Assembly: GCA_963995525.1 (NCBI GenBank)
Contig: OZ023214.1
Span: 41,149,183 to 41,213,182 of the forward strand
DNA: 64,000 nt
Origin: Escarpia spicata
Taxonomy: Eukaryota; Annelida; Polychaeta; Sabellida; Siboglinidae
Direction of reading: 5' to 3'
Positions 37,950-51,247 of the stretch are shown piece after piece. The position numbers and the translations under genes are program-made. Positions within the stretch are counted from its first letter, which is position 1. Every line of letters begins with the position of its first letter. The notes beneath the pieces were generated by a model. That model searched no databases and had not been told where the DNA came from. It was given only the letters and a program-made list of their open reading frames with translations.

Positions 37950-38036
37950 TGGTGTCGGGATTGAACCGGCGTCACCCGATTGAAAAACAAATGCCAAGGA
38001 ACCAACGCGTTTACCAACTGAGCTAGCAGGACCGAC
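37950..38036 (-). repeat. tRNA-derived SINE head, copy 1
   Basis: The minus strand gives CGGTCCTGCTAGCTCAGTTG (A box) and GGTTCAATCCCGAC (B box) about 50 bases apart. The flanks do not form an acceptor stem, so this is a SINE, not a tRNA gene. Confidence 0.75.
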
Positions 38037-38254
38037 AGAAATTCGCTGACTGATTTAATTATTATGATAAATTGTACAACTCCTCCTTCATACATCGATA
38101 TTTAGTGATATTATGAGATTATATACGTAGCAAACATATATTGTATCCAGCTACAGAAAGTAACGTGTATAATCTCATAATATCACTAGAATATTGATGT
38201 ATGAAGGAGGAGTTGTACAATTTATCATAACTTAAATCAGTCAGCGAATTGCTG

Positions 38255-38341
38255 TCGGTCCTGCTAGCTCAGTTGGTAAACGCGTTGGTTCTGTAGCATT
38301 GATTTTGCAATTGGGCGATGCCGGTTCAATCCCAACACCAA
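38255..38341 (+). repeat. tRNA-derived SINE head, copy 2
   Basis: Plus-strand copy of the same head: A box TAGCTCAGTTGG and B box GGTTCAATCCC. The anticodon-loop region differs (TTGATTTTGCAATTGG). Confidence 0.75.
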
Positions 38342-38728
38342 ACCACTGATTTTCTTTACACTTTTTTTTATGTTTTCACGAAGTAATATAAACCAAATCA
38401 TTCTTATACTATGATGCACTTTATGTAAATATTATTTAAAAAAAAATTAAATTATTTATTCGCCACAAAAACTTAAATATGGGAATTATATAATATATTT
38501 ATCCAAACAAATATAATGTAATGGATATATAATTTATTAATTGTATACATATATTGTACTGAATAAATACAATTTAGAAACATCGGTATATATAATTACC
38601 ATATTTATATGGCGAATAAATAATTACTACACAAATATTTACAAACAGTGCATCATAGTATATAAAATGATTTGGTATATATTACTTCGTGAAAACATAA
38701 AAAAGTGTAAAGAAAATCAATGGTTTGG

Positions 38729-38815
38729 TGTCGGGATTGAACCGGCGTCACCCGATTGCAAAATGAATGCCTCGGAACCAACGTGTTTACCAACATAGCT
38801 AGCAGGACCGACAGA
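38729..38815 (-). repeat. tRNA-derived SINE head, copy 3
   Basis: Minus-strand copy. The B box is intact (GGTTCAATCCCGAC), but the A-box region reads TAGCTATGTTGG instead of TAGCTCAGTTGG, a decayed internal promoter. Confidence 0.7.
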
Positions 38816-39810
38816 AATTCGCTGACTGATTTAAGTTGTTATGATAAATTGTACAACTCCTCCTTCATACATCGTTATTCTAGTGATATTATGAGATTAT
38901 ACACGTTACTTTCTGTAGCTGGATACGATATATGTTTGCTATGTATGTATATTGGTGTAGATTATCTCCCGTTGGTTGCATTCGATATAATTATTCTGAA
39001 AACGAGCCCAAGCTCAGCGAAACCTAGTCGACTTGTAGGCTCATTCGCATTCATTGTTTTGAATAAAATTAGTGGAACCGTAAGTTAACTGCTTATTCCT
39101 CTATGATGACTAGTGTTTGTATTACATCGGATTATTGCACAATAACTCATTCTGACTCTCGTTTCGACCCAAAAACTATCCTTGTAAACATGCTCTGAAT
39201 GCATGGAAAGGGTCGGCCTGCTGCTAGTGTGGGTCATATGTGACGTTACGATACCACGTGATCGCCTAGCTCATTAATTTTTTTTTTTCCGCGGGAATCG
39301 CTACACAGACGGGTTTAAAATCGAATTTATGCTACAAATGTATTTTTCTTTATTTTGTTAATGTTCTCGAATGTTACATACAATGTTAAACTTTGTATAC
39401 ACATGGAAAACGGATTTTAGCTAATGCCTTGTTTTTTATTTCCTTTAAACAAAGTTGTCCACATAACATTGGTATTTCAATAATTTAAAGTGAACTGATA
39501 TATTGTGTATGTCTACTGCTATCGCTTTTGTTGCGACATCTGTTGTTTCGTGGGCGTTTTGTCGTGTAGACGAGAGCTAGCACAGTGATACAAAGCGGTC
39601 ACTCAGGACTACTTTGTCGTCGATAGGCCTACTTCGAACTGGATGCCAAAATGCCGCACATTGTTAGTCGCACAGAATCGATAAGACAAACATTAGCTAA
39701 TATGTCATGCGTTCGAATTTCTTTAGCCGCTGGGCAGAACGGAATGACCACCTGTTTGGCATGATTCAAGCTCTATAATTTGGAATCCGTTCCATGTCCT
39801 GGTGTCCGCC

Positions 39811-40054
39811 TCTCACACACGCACGAACGAACGCATGCACGCACGAACGCATATACACCCGCAGGCGCGCGCCCACACACGCACGCACACACACACACAC
39901 ACACGACATCCGCAGTGTTAACTAATATCCACACGGAGAGAGTCCATTTCACGAACGCATGCACGCATACACGTACGAACGCATATACACCGATAGGCGC
40001 ACGCCCACGCACACACAAACGCGCGCGCGCGCACACACACACACACACACGACA
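39811..40054 (+). repeat. Duplicated CA/CG-rich block
   Basis: Two related about 120-base segments (39811-39925 and 39945-40075) each run from ACGAACGCATGCACG to CACGACA(T/C)CCGCAGTG, a tandem duplication of a repeat plus its flank. Confidence 0.75.
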
Positions 40055-40818
40055 CCCGCAGTGTTAACTAATACGCACGTGGATGGATTTCATTTTATCT
40101 CAAATTGAGCAACATGATATTCCCTGATGACACACACCAACATGTTCTTGATGAAGTTGATCAATGCAGTCATACAACGTGCTGACTGATGTTCCACAAC
40201 AATTAAATACTTCGAAACGACGATAAACATGTTGGACGTTTCTGAAATTGCATATCTGCTTGTTGCTGTTCTCGACTGCTTTGCAAGACGTTGGTGTGCG
40301 TCTGACGATGGCTATAGACACAAGTCGTCTTGACGGCCTTCTGTCTGCGTAGCCACGGTGGTACCAGTCGTATTGTTCGTGTGCGTGACGCCGGACGAAA
40401 CACACGTACAGCTACTGACAGAAGCGGACAACTGCAGAGGTTCCCGCATCTCCATTTCTCCTGCAACACAGCGAGTGCAACACTTGAGCAAGAAACGCCG
40501 ATTCCTAACGCAAAGTAAACATATAGGCCTAACGATACGATTGGATCAGTCAAACGGCACAGTACCGACCACCGGCAAACCGATGGTTAAATAATTACAT
40601 ATGAAATCATGGCAGAACGGTGCCGGTTCTGAGCTCGTAAGACTTTCAGGACATGTGTAACAAAATTAAAGGAGCGAGCTAGCGATGAGAGCGTATATTC
40701 TCGTAATGGAAGGTAGAAGGAAGAGGGGAAGATCACAGTTAAGAAGGAAGGAAAGCACGAACATGAATTTGGTAGAATTAGGGGGAGAAAAGAAAACGCG
40801 CTACAGCTGGAGGGACGG

Positions 40819-41038
40819 GGGAGGGATGGAGGGGGAGGGAGGGAGGGAGGTAGGGAGGGAGGGAGGGAGGGAGGGAGGGAGGGAGGGAAGGAGGGAGGGA
40901 GGGAGGGAGGGAGGGAGGGAAGGAGGGAGGGAGGGAGGGAGGGAGGGAGGGAGGGAGGGAGGGAGGGAGGGAGGGAGGGAGGGAGGGAGGGAGGGAGGGA
41001 GGGACGGACGGACGGACGGACGGACGGACGGACGGACG
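40819..41038 (+). repeat. (GGGA)n then (GGAC)n microsatellite
   Basis: About 180 bases of GGGA and about 35 bases of GGAC. G-runs of three every four bases could fold into quadruplexes or triplexes. It lies just past the 3' end of the mGluR gene. Confidence 0.96.
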
Positions 41039-41450
41039 GCATGGAGCCGGTGGAAATTAGTTAATTCAGATACAAATCGAGGAGCAATAGACGTTTGGAA
41101 CGAAGAAGAGGGCAATTGTCTTATAGTATGCGAGCAATATAATTAATGCGACATCTCTTTCAGATCAGATTACTTATCAGAGATAGGGGATTACAGTAAG
41201 GGGTCTTTCCCAGTTGTAGTCATTGTTCTATTCGTACATAGCCTATGGAAGGGGGCAAGGCCCACGTAGGCCTACTGGTCATAACATTCGAGTTGCATGT
41301 GAATTGCATAACCTTAGTGGTTGTAAATAAATGTTTGTAAACATGATAATGATGGATTTTATAATTTTTACATTTTAAAATATTAATTCACAGGTGATAA
41401 TTAGTAAGCTCTGTACGAATAGGCAAACGTCAACAATTATTAACTGTTTC

Positions 41451-42465
41451 TTAACAGAACCTGTAAATCATCCGGAACGAACCGTCGGACTTGAGAATTA
41501 CGTCATCGGGGTCAGCGGAAGGGTTTTTCTTGATGACGCTCTCCATGAGTGACCTGGTGACGGGTCGCCGGACGTTGCACTCGGGTCGTAGCACGATGAT
41601 GTAAACCTTGGGCGCGAGGAGACACCCCAACAGCACCGTGGCGCTGATACTGATGGAGAAACACAGTGTGGCGAGTCGCACCTCGATGCGACTCGTTGTC
41701 GATATGTAAATCGGCACGAACGACAACCATACGACGCATGTTGTGTACATGGTCAGACCGACGTGCTTCGACTCGTTGAACGCCTCCGGTATCCTCCTGG
41801 TGAGCACTGCATAGACGGTGCACACGACGATGAGGACACCAGGATAGGCGAGGCCGATGACGTACTCCTCCCCCACGCCCGACAGACACACGAGTTGGTT
41901 GGCGTCGCGCGTCGGGTAATAGTGCCCGGCCGTCGGCGGACTAAGCAGCAACCAGATGGTCGAGATGACGATCTGGACGCTAACGAGCGCACCGCAGAAG
42001 ACGAGCTGCGAGCGGGGACTGATGTAACGCGGTCGTCTGGCCGTACGTCGGCCGGCGCGGAAGATGCGCGCAATGCGGTTCGTCTTGACGAGCAGCGCGG
42101 AGTAACACAACGCGAAGAAGAAGCCGATCCCGACCTGCTCCGCGCCGCAAACGACGGCGCTAGGTGGCGCCACGATCACAAACGTCATGGCGTAGCAGCC
42201 GAGGATTCCGGCGAGAAGCACGAAGCTCAGCTCGCGGCCGGACGCCTTGACGATGGGCGTGTCTCGGAACTTAACGAAGACGTGGATGACATACGTGGTG
42301 ACGCATATGCCCAAGGTTGCTAGCGACATCGCGACTATGGCAATGACGTCATAGTAGTACAGGTGCTCCTCCGGAAGGGGCGTGCAGGTCTTCAGGTCTT
42401 GACTCGGCCTGCTGCCTAGCGGACACTCCACGCACTTGTACGCCGTCGGCAGGTGCTCGTAGACG
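41451..42465 (-). CDS. mGluR: mGluR terminal exon: seven transmembrane helices and tail
   Basis: The acceptor GTGTAG at 42467-42466 restores phase 2, giving [20 protein letters not shown], the end of the cysteine-rich domain. Seven hydrophobic helices follow, with family motifs [69 protein letters not shown] and [15 protein letters not shown]. The intracellular loop 3 motif FNESKH is present. The tail is about 45 residues, ends IYRFC, and has no obvious Homer-binding motif. The exon is GC-rich compared with its surroundings, so long antisense open frames appear here; they are shadows. Confidence 0.95.
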
Positions 42466-45400
42466 CTACACGTGCAACAGTGACAGTAAGAATAAAAATC
42501 ATGCTGCGACTCTTTAAAATTCCATCTTATAACGCACCTGCATGGAATATATTTTGATACCTGTGTATATTAGCTAATATTGCCGTTTACGTCTTTCTTA
42601 GTTTGTTGTATTTGATAAGTACATTATTCTCGACATGAGAGTTGTTTACACAACGAGTTGTAAAGAGTATGGTATGTTATTTCAACGTCGTCTTTCATTA
42701 TAAAAAACCCATGCATTCTTATTAACTGGGATATAATACTCGTGCTTGTTAGTCTGGGTATTCGGCGCTTTATACCTACACGTATTGTTGTTGTTGTTGT
42801 TATAATAATAATAATAATAATTATTATTATTATAGTAAATAAAGTAATATCGCATATTATTGTTATTAAGAATAAGGTATGCATTAACATTTGAGAACTA
42901 CTACAGGTAGGTTTACTACAATTGCTCTTGATGTTGCAGCTGCATCGTAGCACAATCTCGGGTTAAATATATGTCGCATATATAAGAAGAGGCTATGCGT
43001 GCCAACCTGCAGTTGTTGCAGGTCCAACAACACAAGTTGCCTCCCAGGAAGTGTTGGGCCTGCCTGTAGGCGCATGCGCGACTGCACACGGAAGTCGGGT
43101 GACGCGGTTGAATAGACGTGAACTTGAGATCGCTCAACGTAATCTAAACAGAGAAATACTGCCGTTGAATCGAACATTACTGCTAAAAATACAAGTCGCA
43201 TCACATCAGATGTACTGCTAACTGGTCCTGCGTTCCTATCAAAATGTAGTATGGCTTTCATCTCGTCTATGCTGTTAGGTTTGTGTAGATGCCATATGTT
43301 TCACCTGGTCCTTGTGTTAGTCTCGTAGGGCCCTACCATATCTCCGTGTGAGGACCGGAAGTTGCGATATTGCCGACTCCGCTAGCGTCAACATAATAGT
43401 AGCAGCACCGTCACGAGTAATTTAATTGTCAGAATGACAAGTATTTATTATATACGTTGATGATGAATGATGATTGATTAACGTCGTTATACAGAACCGT
43501 TCAAACTGCAACACCCTTTAGGAAATATTGACATATATTAGAATGAAGCCAAGAAACTGTACCATAAAACACTCAAAAGAAGGCAAAGAGACGATTTGAA
43601 AACGTTCATGTCAACGGAAACTATGTTTTGTCTGCTAAGCAGCTACGGGGGTGTCCGTCATTGCTGTGACATCATTCTTGCTCTTCCTGCTCTTTGCTAC
43701 ATGACCATTCTTCCATATTTACCCGTAACTTCTTATGTTCGTACGTGCCGACTGTTACCCACTCGTGGTGCCCTAGAGACGACTGTCGAAAGTTGAGAAT
43801 TCGATATCTGGGTTGGCTGTCACCATTTGGAAGAAACTTAAACCACTCTCCTGACAAACCTACAATCAAAAGAAGAAGACGTTTGATCGTCGCAAAGCAA
43901 ACTTAAAACTACGTCGATCATATATTTACAGCATACCATTCGTCGGCTTTTACAGTTTAATGCCGGTATTCAGCAACATCAATATAGCAATAACTGTCCC
44001 TAATAATTATGTATACCCAACACAAAAGGAATAAATATTTAAGCACAACACAACATGAAATGAACAAATAGTAACGCCGATATCGAAATGCTCGTGCCTT
44101 ATTTGTTCGACACTGTTTGCGTTGTGGCCATGATAATGTCGGGGCTAAACACCTTTGTAATGATGGTAGTCATTGCCGTATTTGCGTGATCCATGCATTA
44201 AAACCATACTTTCTAGCATTCACATTTATGTAATTTGCAATTTGAGGAGAAATATGCTTCTCTGGACGCCATCTCTAAAACGTTTTTAACATGTTTTCAA
44301 TCTCGGGCCACCAGATCGATAGCAATGTCGTACCTTGACAGTGGTGCCAGTTTACGATATGCCACTAACCTTTGAAGTTACTTTTAAGCAAGTAGTGGAG
44401 CAGACGGGCCCCATCGTAAGGTTTCATCTCCCGACATAAGCCTTGGTTGTTTGCGCCGCAGTAGTCATTGTGCATATCCTACAACCAAACCATAAGACAG
44501 AAACTCATTGCATGATTAGGGATCAAAAGAGAAAATGAAACTTATCCCGTCTTATACTGGCTTGTTTTTGTGTGTTGATGTTGTTGGATTTATTTGTTGT
44601 AACATCCCCTGCAATACAGAAATGCTACATTTCAACACAAGCTCTGCCCATTCCGGAGTGTCGAACCCTACTTTCCTTATCCAAACCCCTCCTAGTGGAA
44701 AAGAGGTAACGCATTCACAACGATGGCACAATGTTGATATTAACAAAACATTTTGTTTAGTTTTGTTAGTGGTTATTTAGATCGATAATGTCAACATTGT
44801 GCCCTTGCTTTTCACAATATCTAAGTTGCTTCGGTGACTCGGAAGCAAAATACAACAAAATAACGTAGACAAATACTTTACATAACATATATATATATAA
44901 CATTATCTGGATCGAGGAAAGAGCATTCGGAAGGTTGTTTTGTATCAGAGACCTATTAATAATTCCTAACAGCTTTTTGCCAGTATCCAAACAGAAATCG
45001 TCTAAAAACTATGCGTCTGACAAACCTTCAATGCGACGGCGAAGGCAAACACGGCATCGCTGACGAACTGCAGCTGTGCTTCGGCCACGTAACCGTTGTG
45101 TCGGGTTTGTTTTTCCGTGCCGTCGCACATCCGGCTATAGTTCTGGTTGAACGGTGTGTCAACACTCCCCGGGTAACGGCAGCTGAAATAGTCCTCCCAA
45201 TATTCGACGAACCAAGGATTCCGTTTGTTGTTTTCGGGCGTCAGACTGAGGAAATAATCTTCAAAGCCTTGCACTGGTTCGGCGAACGGTTGAACAGTAA
45301 CAGCACCTTCAACCTGCAAAGCCAAATTTGGATATAATTTGAACATGTATGGTAAAATGTTTTACTTTAGTTTAGACTGCCAATATATATAGGGCCTGGG

Positions 45401-48400
45401 TAGTTCTTCATATCCGAAGGTTAGGGGAAGATATGTATTCTGGCTAGGATATGTTTCTATGTAGTACAACAGCAAGTATATACAAAATTCCATCTTTTTA
45501 CGCGAACAAACCTGGGTTTTAACAGATGGGCCCCGGAAAACATTTTGCTAAATGTTTTAAAGCATCCAAGAAACAAGTCTGATCAGCCAAATTATCAATT
45601 CGATTTTTTTTATCAAACAACAATTGCAATTAAAGTACTTGGCATACTGTACACCTATTCGATAGATCACACACATTAGCCATTGTATTCAGGTGATCTA
45701 GGAGAAGAAAAACCCTGACCTAAAACTGCACTAGCAAGCAGTCAGGGCAGCACTTCTGGGAGCCTGTGGTTTGCTAATTATGATGAAACAAGAAGTTGAG
45801 TAATTCAACTATCAACGCGCGCGCGTGTAAGCGTCCGAGCACGTGTGCGCGCGCGTGTATATGTGGGTGCGTGCGTGCGTGCGTGCGTGCGTGCGTGTAC
45901 TTGACCTGTCTCTCGTTGCCGTCTGACACGAGTGTCCGGCCGCCCCAGCCGTCGCTGCCGATCCACGCGAAGTGGCCGGAGAGGTTGGCCCGGTCAACTG
46001 CTCTCATCAGCTCGCCCACTTCCTGGTCTGACGCAAACACGATGACGCCTACGGAACACAATACGTCACGGCGGAAATTAGGAAGACAGAACCTATTCCA
46101 AGGTGACATTGTCAGTAATGGGCTTAATGGTCGGAACGGGGAGGGGCTGGAGGGCTGAGCCCCCAATATTTTGGTGGAGGGGCTGGAGATAAGTTTAACC
46201 CCCAATATTTCGGGAAGGGGTGAGTCTCGAAGGGGTGCAAATCGAAATTGTTGATGAGATTACAAAATTATGAAAAATCTTCAACAGCACCCCCACCCCC
46301 GTCTTCCGATGTCATGAACCGAGTGCGTCAGCGACACAGTGGATGAGTGCTGAACTGAAGCTCCAGGCGGGCTCGGCCCCTTCAGTGTTAATTTCCTTCC
46401 GTCGCTACTGTGCTAGGGGTCGCCACTGTGCTGACGTCTTTGTCCTAGCACACGAGTTCGAGCACGCTTAATCCTTTTGTTTTGTTGCACCACTGAACTC
46501 GGAGTCTCTTAGGATTTTGGCGTTGAAGAAATAATTTATTTATTATTATTTCATTATCATATTGGGGGCAACGGAGTCGTTCCAAGTTGAAACACTATGA
46601 GTGATGGGTTTAGATAGGTATGTAGAACACGCTGTCTCGAACAAAATATGATTTCAACAGCAGTGCACGCTTGCATACAGAAGAATGTCCGATCAAGCAG
46701 CAGACATACCACTTCCCACATACTGGCAAACATCCCCCAATCGTCTTAGAATATGACATCTTCTCCTGAACTCATGATCAAGAAAGACGATCATTTCGCG
46801 ATCACAACACAAGCCCGCCTGAAATTATTGATTGTTCTCCCTCTTTACAAAACCGTCTTGCCACTGTATCCAACGGTTGTAGAACTGGGATTATTCTCAC
46901 TACTTAATACAAATCATTACGCATTGCCATGCCTTGCAACTCGGGACATTGCTCCTGAAAGCACCAACACTGCCATGCTTACATATCAAACACTTAGAAA
47001 AGAAGCGAGTACAGAGTATGTGGATACTCGGCTAAGAAATACGGAAGTGGGGTTTAACGTTAACTTAACAATCACAACGTGTTAAATCTATAAACACATA
47101 GTATTGAGAGTAGAACGGACGCAAAGGGTACAACTGCAAAAACTGCATCCAAAGATGCAGAATGTCACGTAGATCCTCAACACGAGTTGTGCTGTGAACC
47201 AACAACGGTTCTCTGAGAAAGGTGTCAGAACTGTGACCCTGCCAACTACATAAACCTTGCACCAGAACTGACAGTCAAGTCTTGTTATAGACAGTAGTCA
47301 AACATTTCCATGTTGTATGTTCAAGAGCATATGTTGTCTTCGAGAGATTCATGACAGATTCAGTCAAATCAGCAATTCCCACACCGTGTAGACCCCCTAT
47401 GCAGTATTTAGTGTATCATATATGCAACATGATACGTCTTCATATCCAACTGGCTAAGTGCACATGTGCATGCGCATAAACATGTAGCGATGATATCTGC
47501 CGCAACACAGTTGTATGATGGGTGGCATCGAATCAAAGTAATCATCAGTTCCATGTGTCCTTCTAATGCCTATGTTTACAAGTAATTCTCTGCACCATAG
47601 GCAATGATTAGACGGGGATTTGACTATGCTGTAGAATCTCGTATGCAGTGAGACATTATACAAACTCCTAATCTTCCCTGTCTGGAGAAGGGAAAGATTC
47701 AGTTGGCTGAGGCGTATATACATCTTAACTATGTTAATTAAGATGCATTGTATTGTTTACGTAACTGCCTGGTGGGTGTTGCTCTGTTTGGAAATTAACT
47801 GAAATAGTTTTGAATTTAAAAAAACCATGTACTTGTAATCGTGTATAATATGTAAGTGTCCAAACTACCGTGCACGTTCGGACATGAAAACAACATAAAA
47901 TGTTAATCGGTTTTGGTATGTTTTGTGTTTGATAAGTATAGGCATACTATTGATATAGGTATTTCCTTTAACAAAGGATTAATTATTCCAGACAGTTCGA
48001 TATCAACTTAGGTGCGTATCTGAATAAGAAGTAAAACCATATACATTAACATTTTGCCAATCACGACAAAGCCCTAACACAAATATAATTATTTTGTTTT
48101 TGCTGAACAAAGGATATTGACATCCAGACTGATTATAGTAGTTAATGGACAATGGTAAACCCTGAGAAGGAACACATGAAAAGAAGGATAGTCAACAACA
48201 ACGTTAATTGCAATATATGTATGTTTTGATGGCAGAGGAGCGGCGTTGCACCTACCCCTGGCGTGTCTGTGCGCCCTCAAGCGTTTTATGATAACGTCGT
48301 ACGTTGACGCCGTTGCCACTCCAGAATCCTTGGGGAGTTTATCAGTGACAGCAAGGCATATTCCCTCCCTCTTGAGCAAATCTTCCACTTCGGAGAATCC

Positions 48401-48540
48401 CTGTTTACGGATATAACGGAGATCATTTCTGTGGACATGTAATTTGCTCATATATGTACGTGTGTGTGTATGTATATGTATGTATGTATGTATGTATTTA
48501 TGTATGTATGTATATATATGCATGTAAATATATATATATA

Positions 48541-48571
<31 letters not shown>

Positions 48572-51216
48572 GCATATTAAAAATAAGAGCGAATTAATTA
48601 ATGAGTTGGTGAGTGAGTGAGTGAGTGGGTGGGTGGGGGGGTGGGTGGGTGAGTGAGTGAGTGAGTGAGTGAGTGAGTGAGTGAGTGAGTGAGTGAGTGA
48701 GTGAGTGAGTGAGTGAGTGAGTGAGTGAGTGAGTGAGTGAGTGGGTGGGTGGGTGGGTGCGTGGTTGGGTGGGTGAGTGCGTGGGTGGGTGGGTGAGTGA
48801 GTTAGTGAGTGAGTGATTTGGTGAGTAAGTGGGTGGGTGGGTGGGTGGGTGGGTGAGTAGCTAAGTGGGTGAGTGGGAGAGAGAGGGGGAGGGAGAGACA
48901 GACAGACTGACGGACGGACGGACATACAGACAAACACATATAATAAAAAGAGATGGAGGAGGGAGGATTATACAATCGCAAACCACATGACATGATTGTC
49001 AATGACGTAACTATCACGTGCCTACCAAGAGACCGTAGCTGGACTCCTCGTAGACGATGGAGACGTATGTCCAGTTGAAAAGCTTGACGAGCTTCACCAT
49101 GGCCTCGGCCTGGTGCTTGTCGGACGGGATGGTGCGGGTGAAGAACGGGTAGCGTTGTATCGAGCTGAGGGCGGGACTCGTCGAGAAGAAACTCACCTGA
49201 AATTAAAATGAATAACATTTCGTCGCAAGAAACACTGCATGGTACACTGTATACGTATTGACGTTATGCCTTTCTATGGATAATATTTACGTTATCAGTT
49301 ACATGTTATCAAATGTTAGGGTAAACAGGACAGGTTGTCTTTCTTTGTATATTTTCAAAAGAGAAAATCTTAGGTTAGGAAGATATTTTAAAATGTTTAT
49401 GGTAATTGTTATGGTTGCAGATTATTTTGTCATGCATACTTTCTTCAGACCAATATATAATCCTACGAGAAAACATATTTCGGGTAGTTTGGCAGATAGT
49501 TTTGTGTTGTTTCTTGTGGTTGGATTTATACAGGGTCGCAAGTAAATGTTATAACGCCAGAACATCCAGTCTTCTACTTCTAACAGGCTCAACTGGATAA
49601 CAGGACACACAAACATACTATTCTGAATGGCCTTGTTCGTTTGCTAATATGGCGAGATCAAAATGTGCTGCACTTTCGTCGAGCTTACAACCTCGCCTGA
49701 TCCGGAATACGTCCCTAATGCTTGCCTGCGTGTGTACCTTTTTATTATCACTTATTGGCTAACTATTGTTGATGTGGAATGACGGCATATAACGGAACCA
49801 GCCAAGAAATGAAGATCATTGTGGATGACAGAGAGATATGGAGACAGTTAACAAGAAAATCGGAAAAAGCTAAACATGATGTGACATGCCCCCCCCCCCG
49901 CATGGGACCAAGTTTAAGACGATTGCCGATTGGCTAACTAACTAATTCACGTGACATCTGTTTATTTGGCGTAGTCAATACAACGGAAATACGTCGTGAT
50001 AACAGCATATTCACGTTACAAGGATGGCACATGTCCGTATCAAACAAATACAGGACGTAAATATGATTTTTTTAAATTAACCCATTGTTGAGATAATTAC
50101 AAATTGCCCCCAAACGCCAGTTTTATCGACAATTTGGGGCTAGGTGAATTTAGGAAGATACCCTAATTCACCGGACAACTCTTTACGCCTTCATTGAATG
50201 TATCCACAATGGCCGCTTGCTATTGACCAGCAAGGAAGTATGCGCGTATTCACGAAGACACTATAATTATAATATGACGCATTACTGACGGCGTATGCAC
50301 ACATTAGAGCGAGGATTCCGGATTAAAGCTGGCATTGTGCGCTGGTCGCCGGACAAATTGCAGACGAGATAATCTCGTTGCCCTGAAGTGCTAAGATACA
50401 ATCGCAACGACCATGCAATGCAGTAAGTGAATCTGCAATCACCTAGACGCGATTACCGCGGCAGCACAGTCATTATCTGTACACATCCGTAGTTAATTTG
50501 CGGCGACCAAGCCATGTTGGAGTGATGTAATTGTGTTGTCGAATTCTGGTCAGTGCAATGCGTCTGATTTAAACCTGGGAGGCGCGACTCCCTTCTGGTT
50601 TGTCTCGTTGATGCTGACGTCTCTGGTCGCTGCTGTTGCATGAGACTGCACCGTATACACTGTATGTAAATTATATATAAACATAAAGCCTATCAATACG
50701 CTACCCTTGGAGAAACTTGGCCACCAAATCGTCAGTACACGTCGTTATTCGCGAAACGGACATCTTCAGTGAACGCTAACAACATTCATTATGACTTAAT
50801 AACTAACGCACTTACAAGTTACATAACAATTCAACATTTTGGCAATCAAAATGTTAGAATTGAATACTACTGTATATTGTATCTATCTATATATCTACCT
50901 ATCTATCTGTCTGTCTGTCTATATATATATATATATATGATATATATATATATATAATTATAATATATTTATATATAGGTTAGGACATATATTATATAGT
51001 GTATATAATATATGTATTAAAAATTATGTATATATATATATATATACATATATATAGTATACACATTGAACACATATGATGGAGTAGCGTGTTGTGACAA
51101 ATTATATACTGTAGTTTTGAACACATTATACGCCGATGTACAATGATGTGGCGTGTTTCTTAACTCTTTTAAAGACAACGTCTGGTCGGTTTTATACATG
51201 TTTTAATTGAACCATT

Positions 51217-51247
<31 letters not shown>

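Larger units (their letters stand above)
37640..39445. mobile_element. Inverted triple cluster of a tRNA-headed element
   Basis: Three copies of one unit lie side by side: 37.64-38.13 kb (minus), 38.17-38.50 kb (plus) and 38.50-39.44 kb (minus). The first two form a near-perfect palindrome around 38148. Each holds a tRNA-like head (GCTAGCTCAGTTGGTAAACG, B box GGTTCAATCCC) and a shared flank with GTACAACTCCTCCTTCAT. The third copy continues into a segment also found at 8.75-9.67 kb. Confidence 0.75.

Noticed and set aside
37950..38815. Three tRNA genes
   Set aside because: A and B boxes are present but no acceptor stem forms, and the copies share long flanks, so they are SINE heads.
40203..40553. 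Minus-strand 116-codon frame, or a Tc1-like helix-turn-helix relic on the plus strand
   Set aside because: Neither strand shows a convincing catalytic or DNA-binding motif.
41763..42323. 186-codon plus-strand frame
   Set aside because: It is the antisense shadow of the GC-rich mGluR terminal exon and has no domain.
48600..48880. CRISPR-like regular repeat
   Set aside because: It is a tetranucleotide microsatellite without spacers, in an animal genome.
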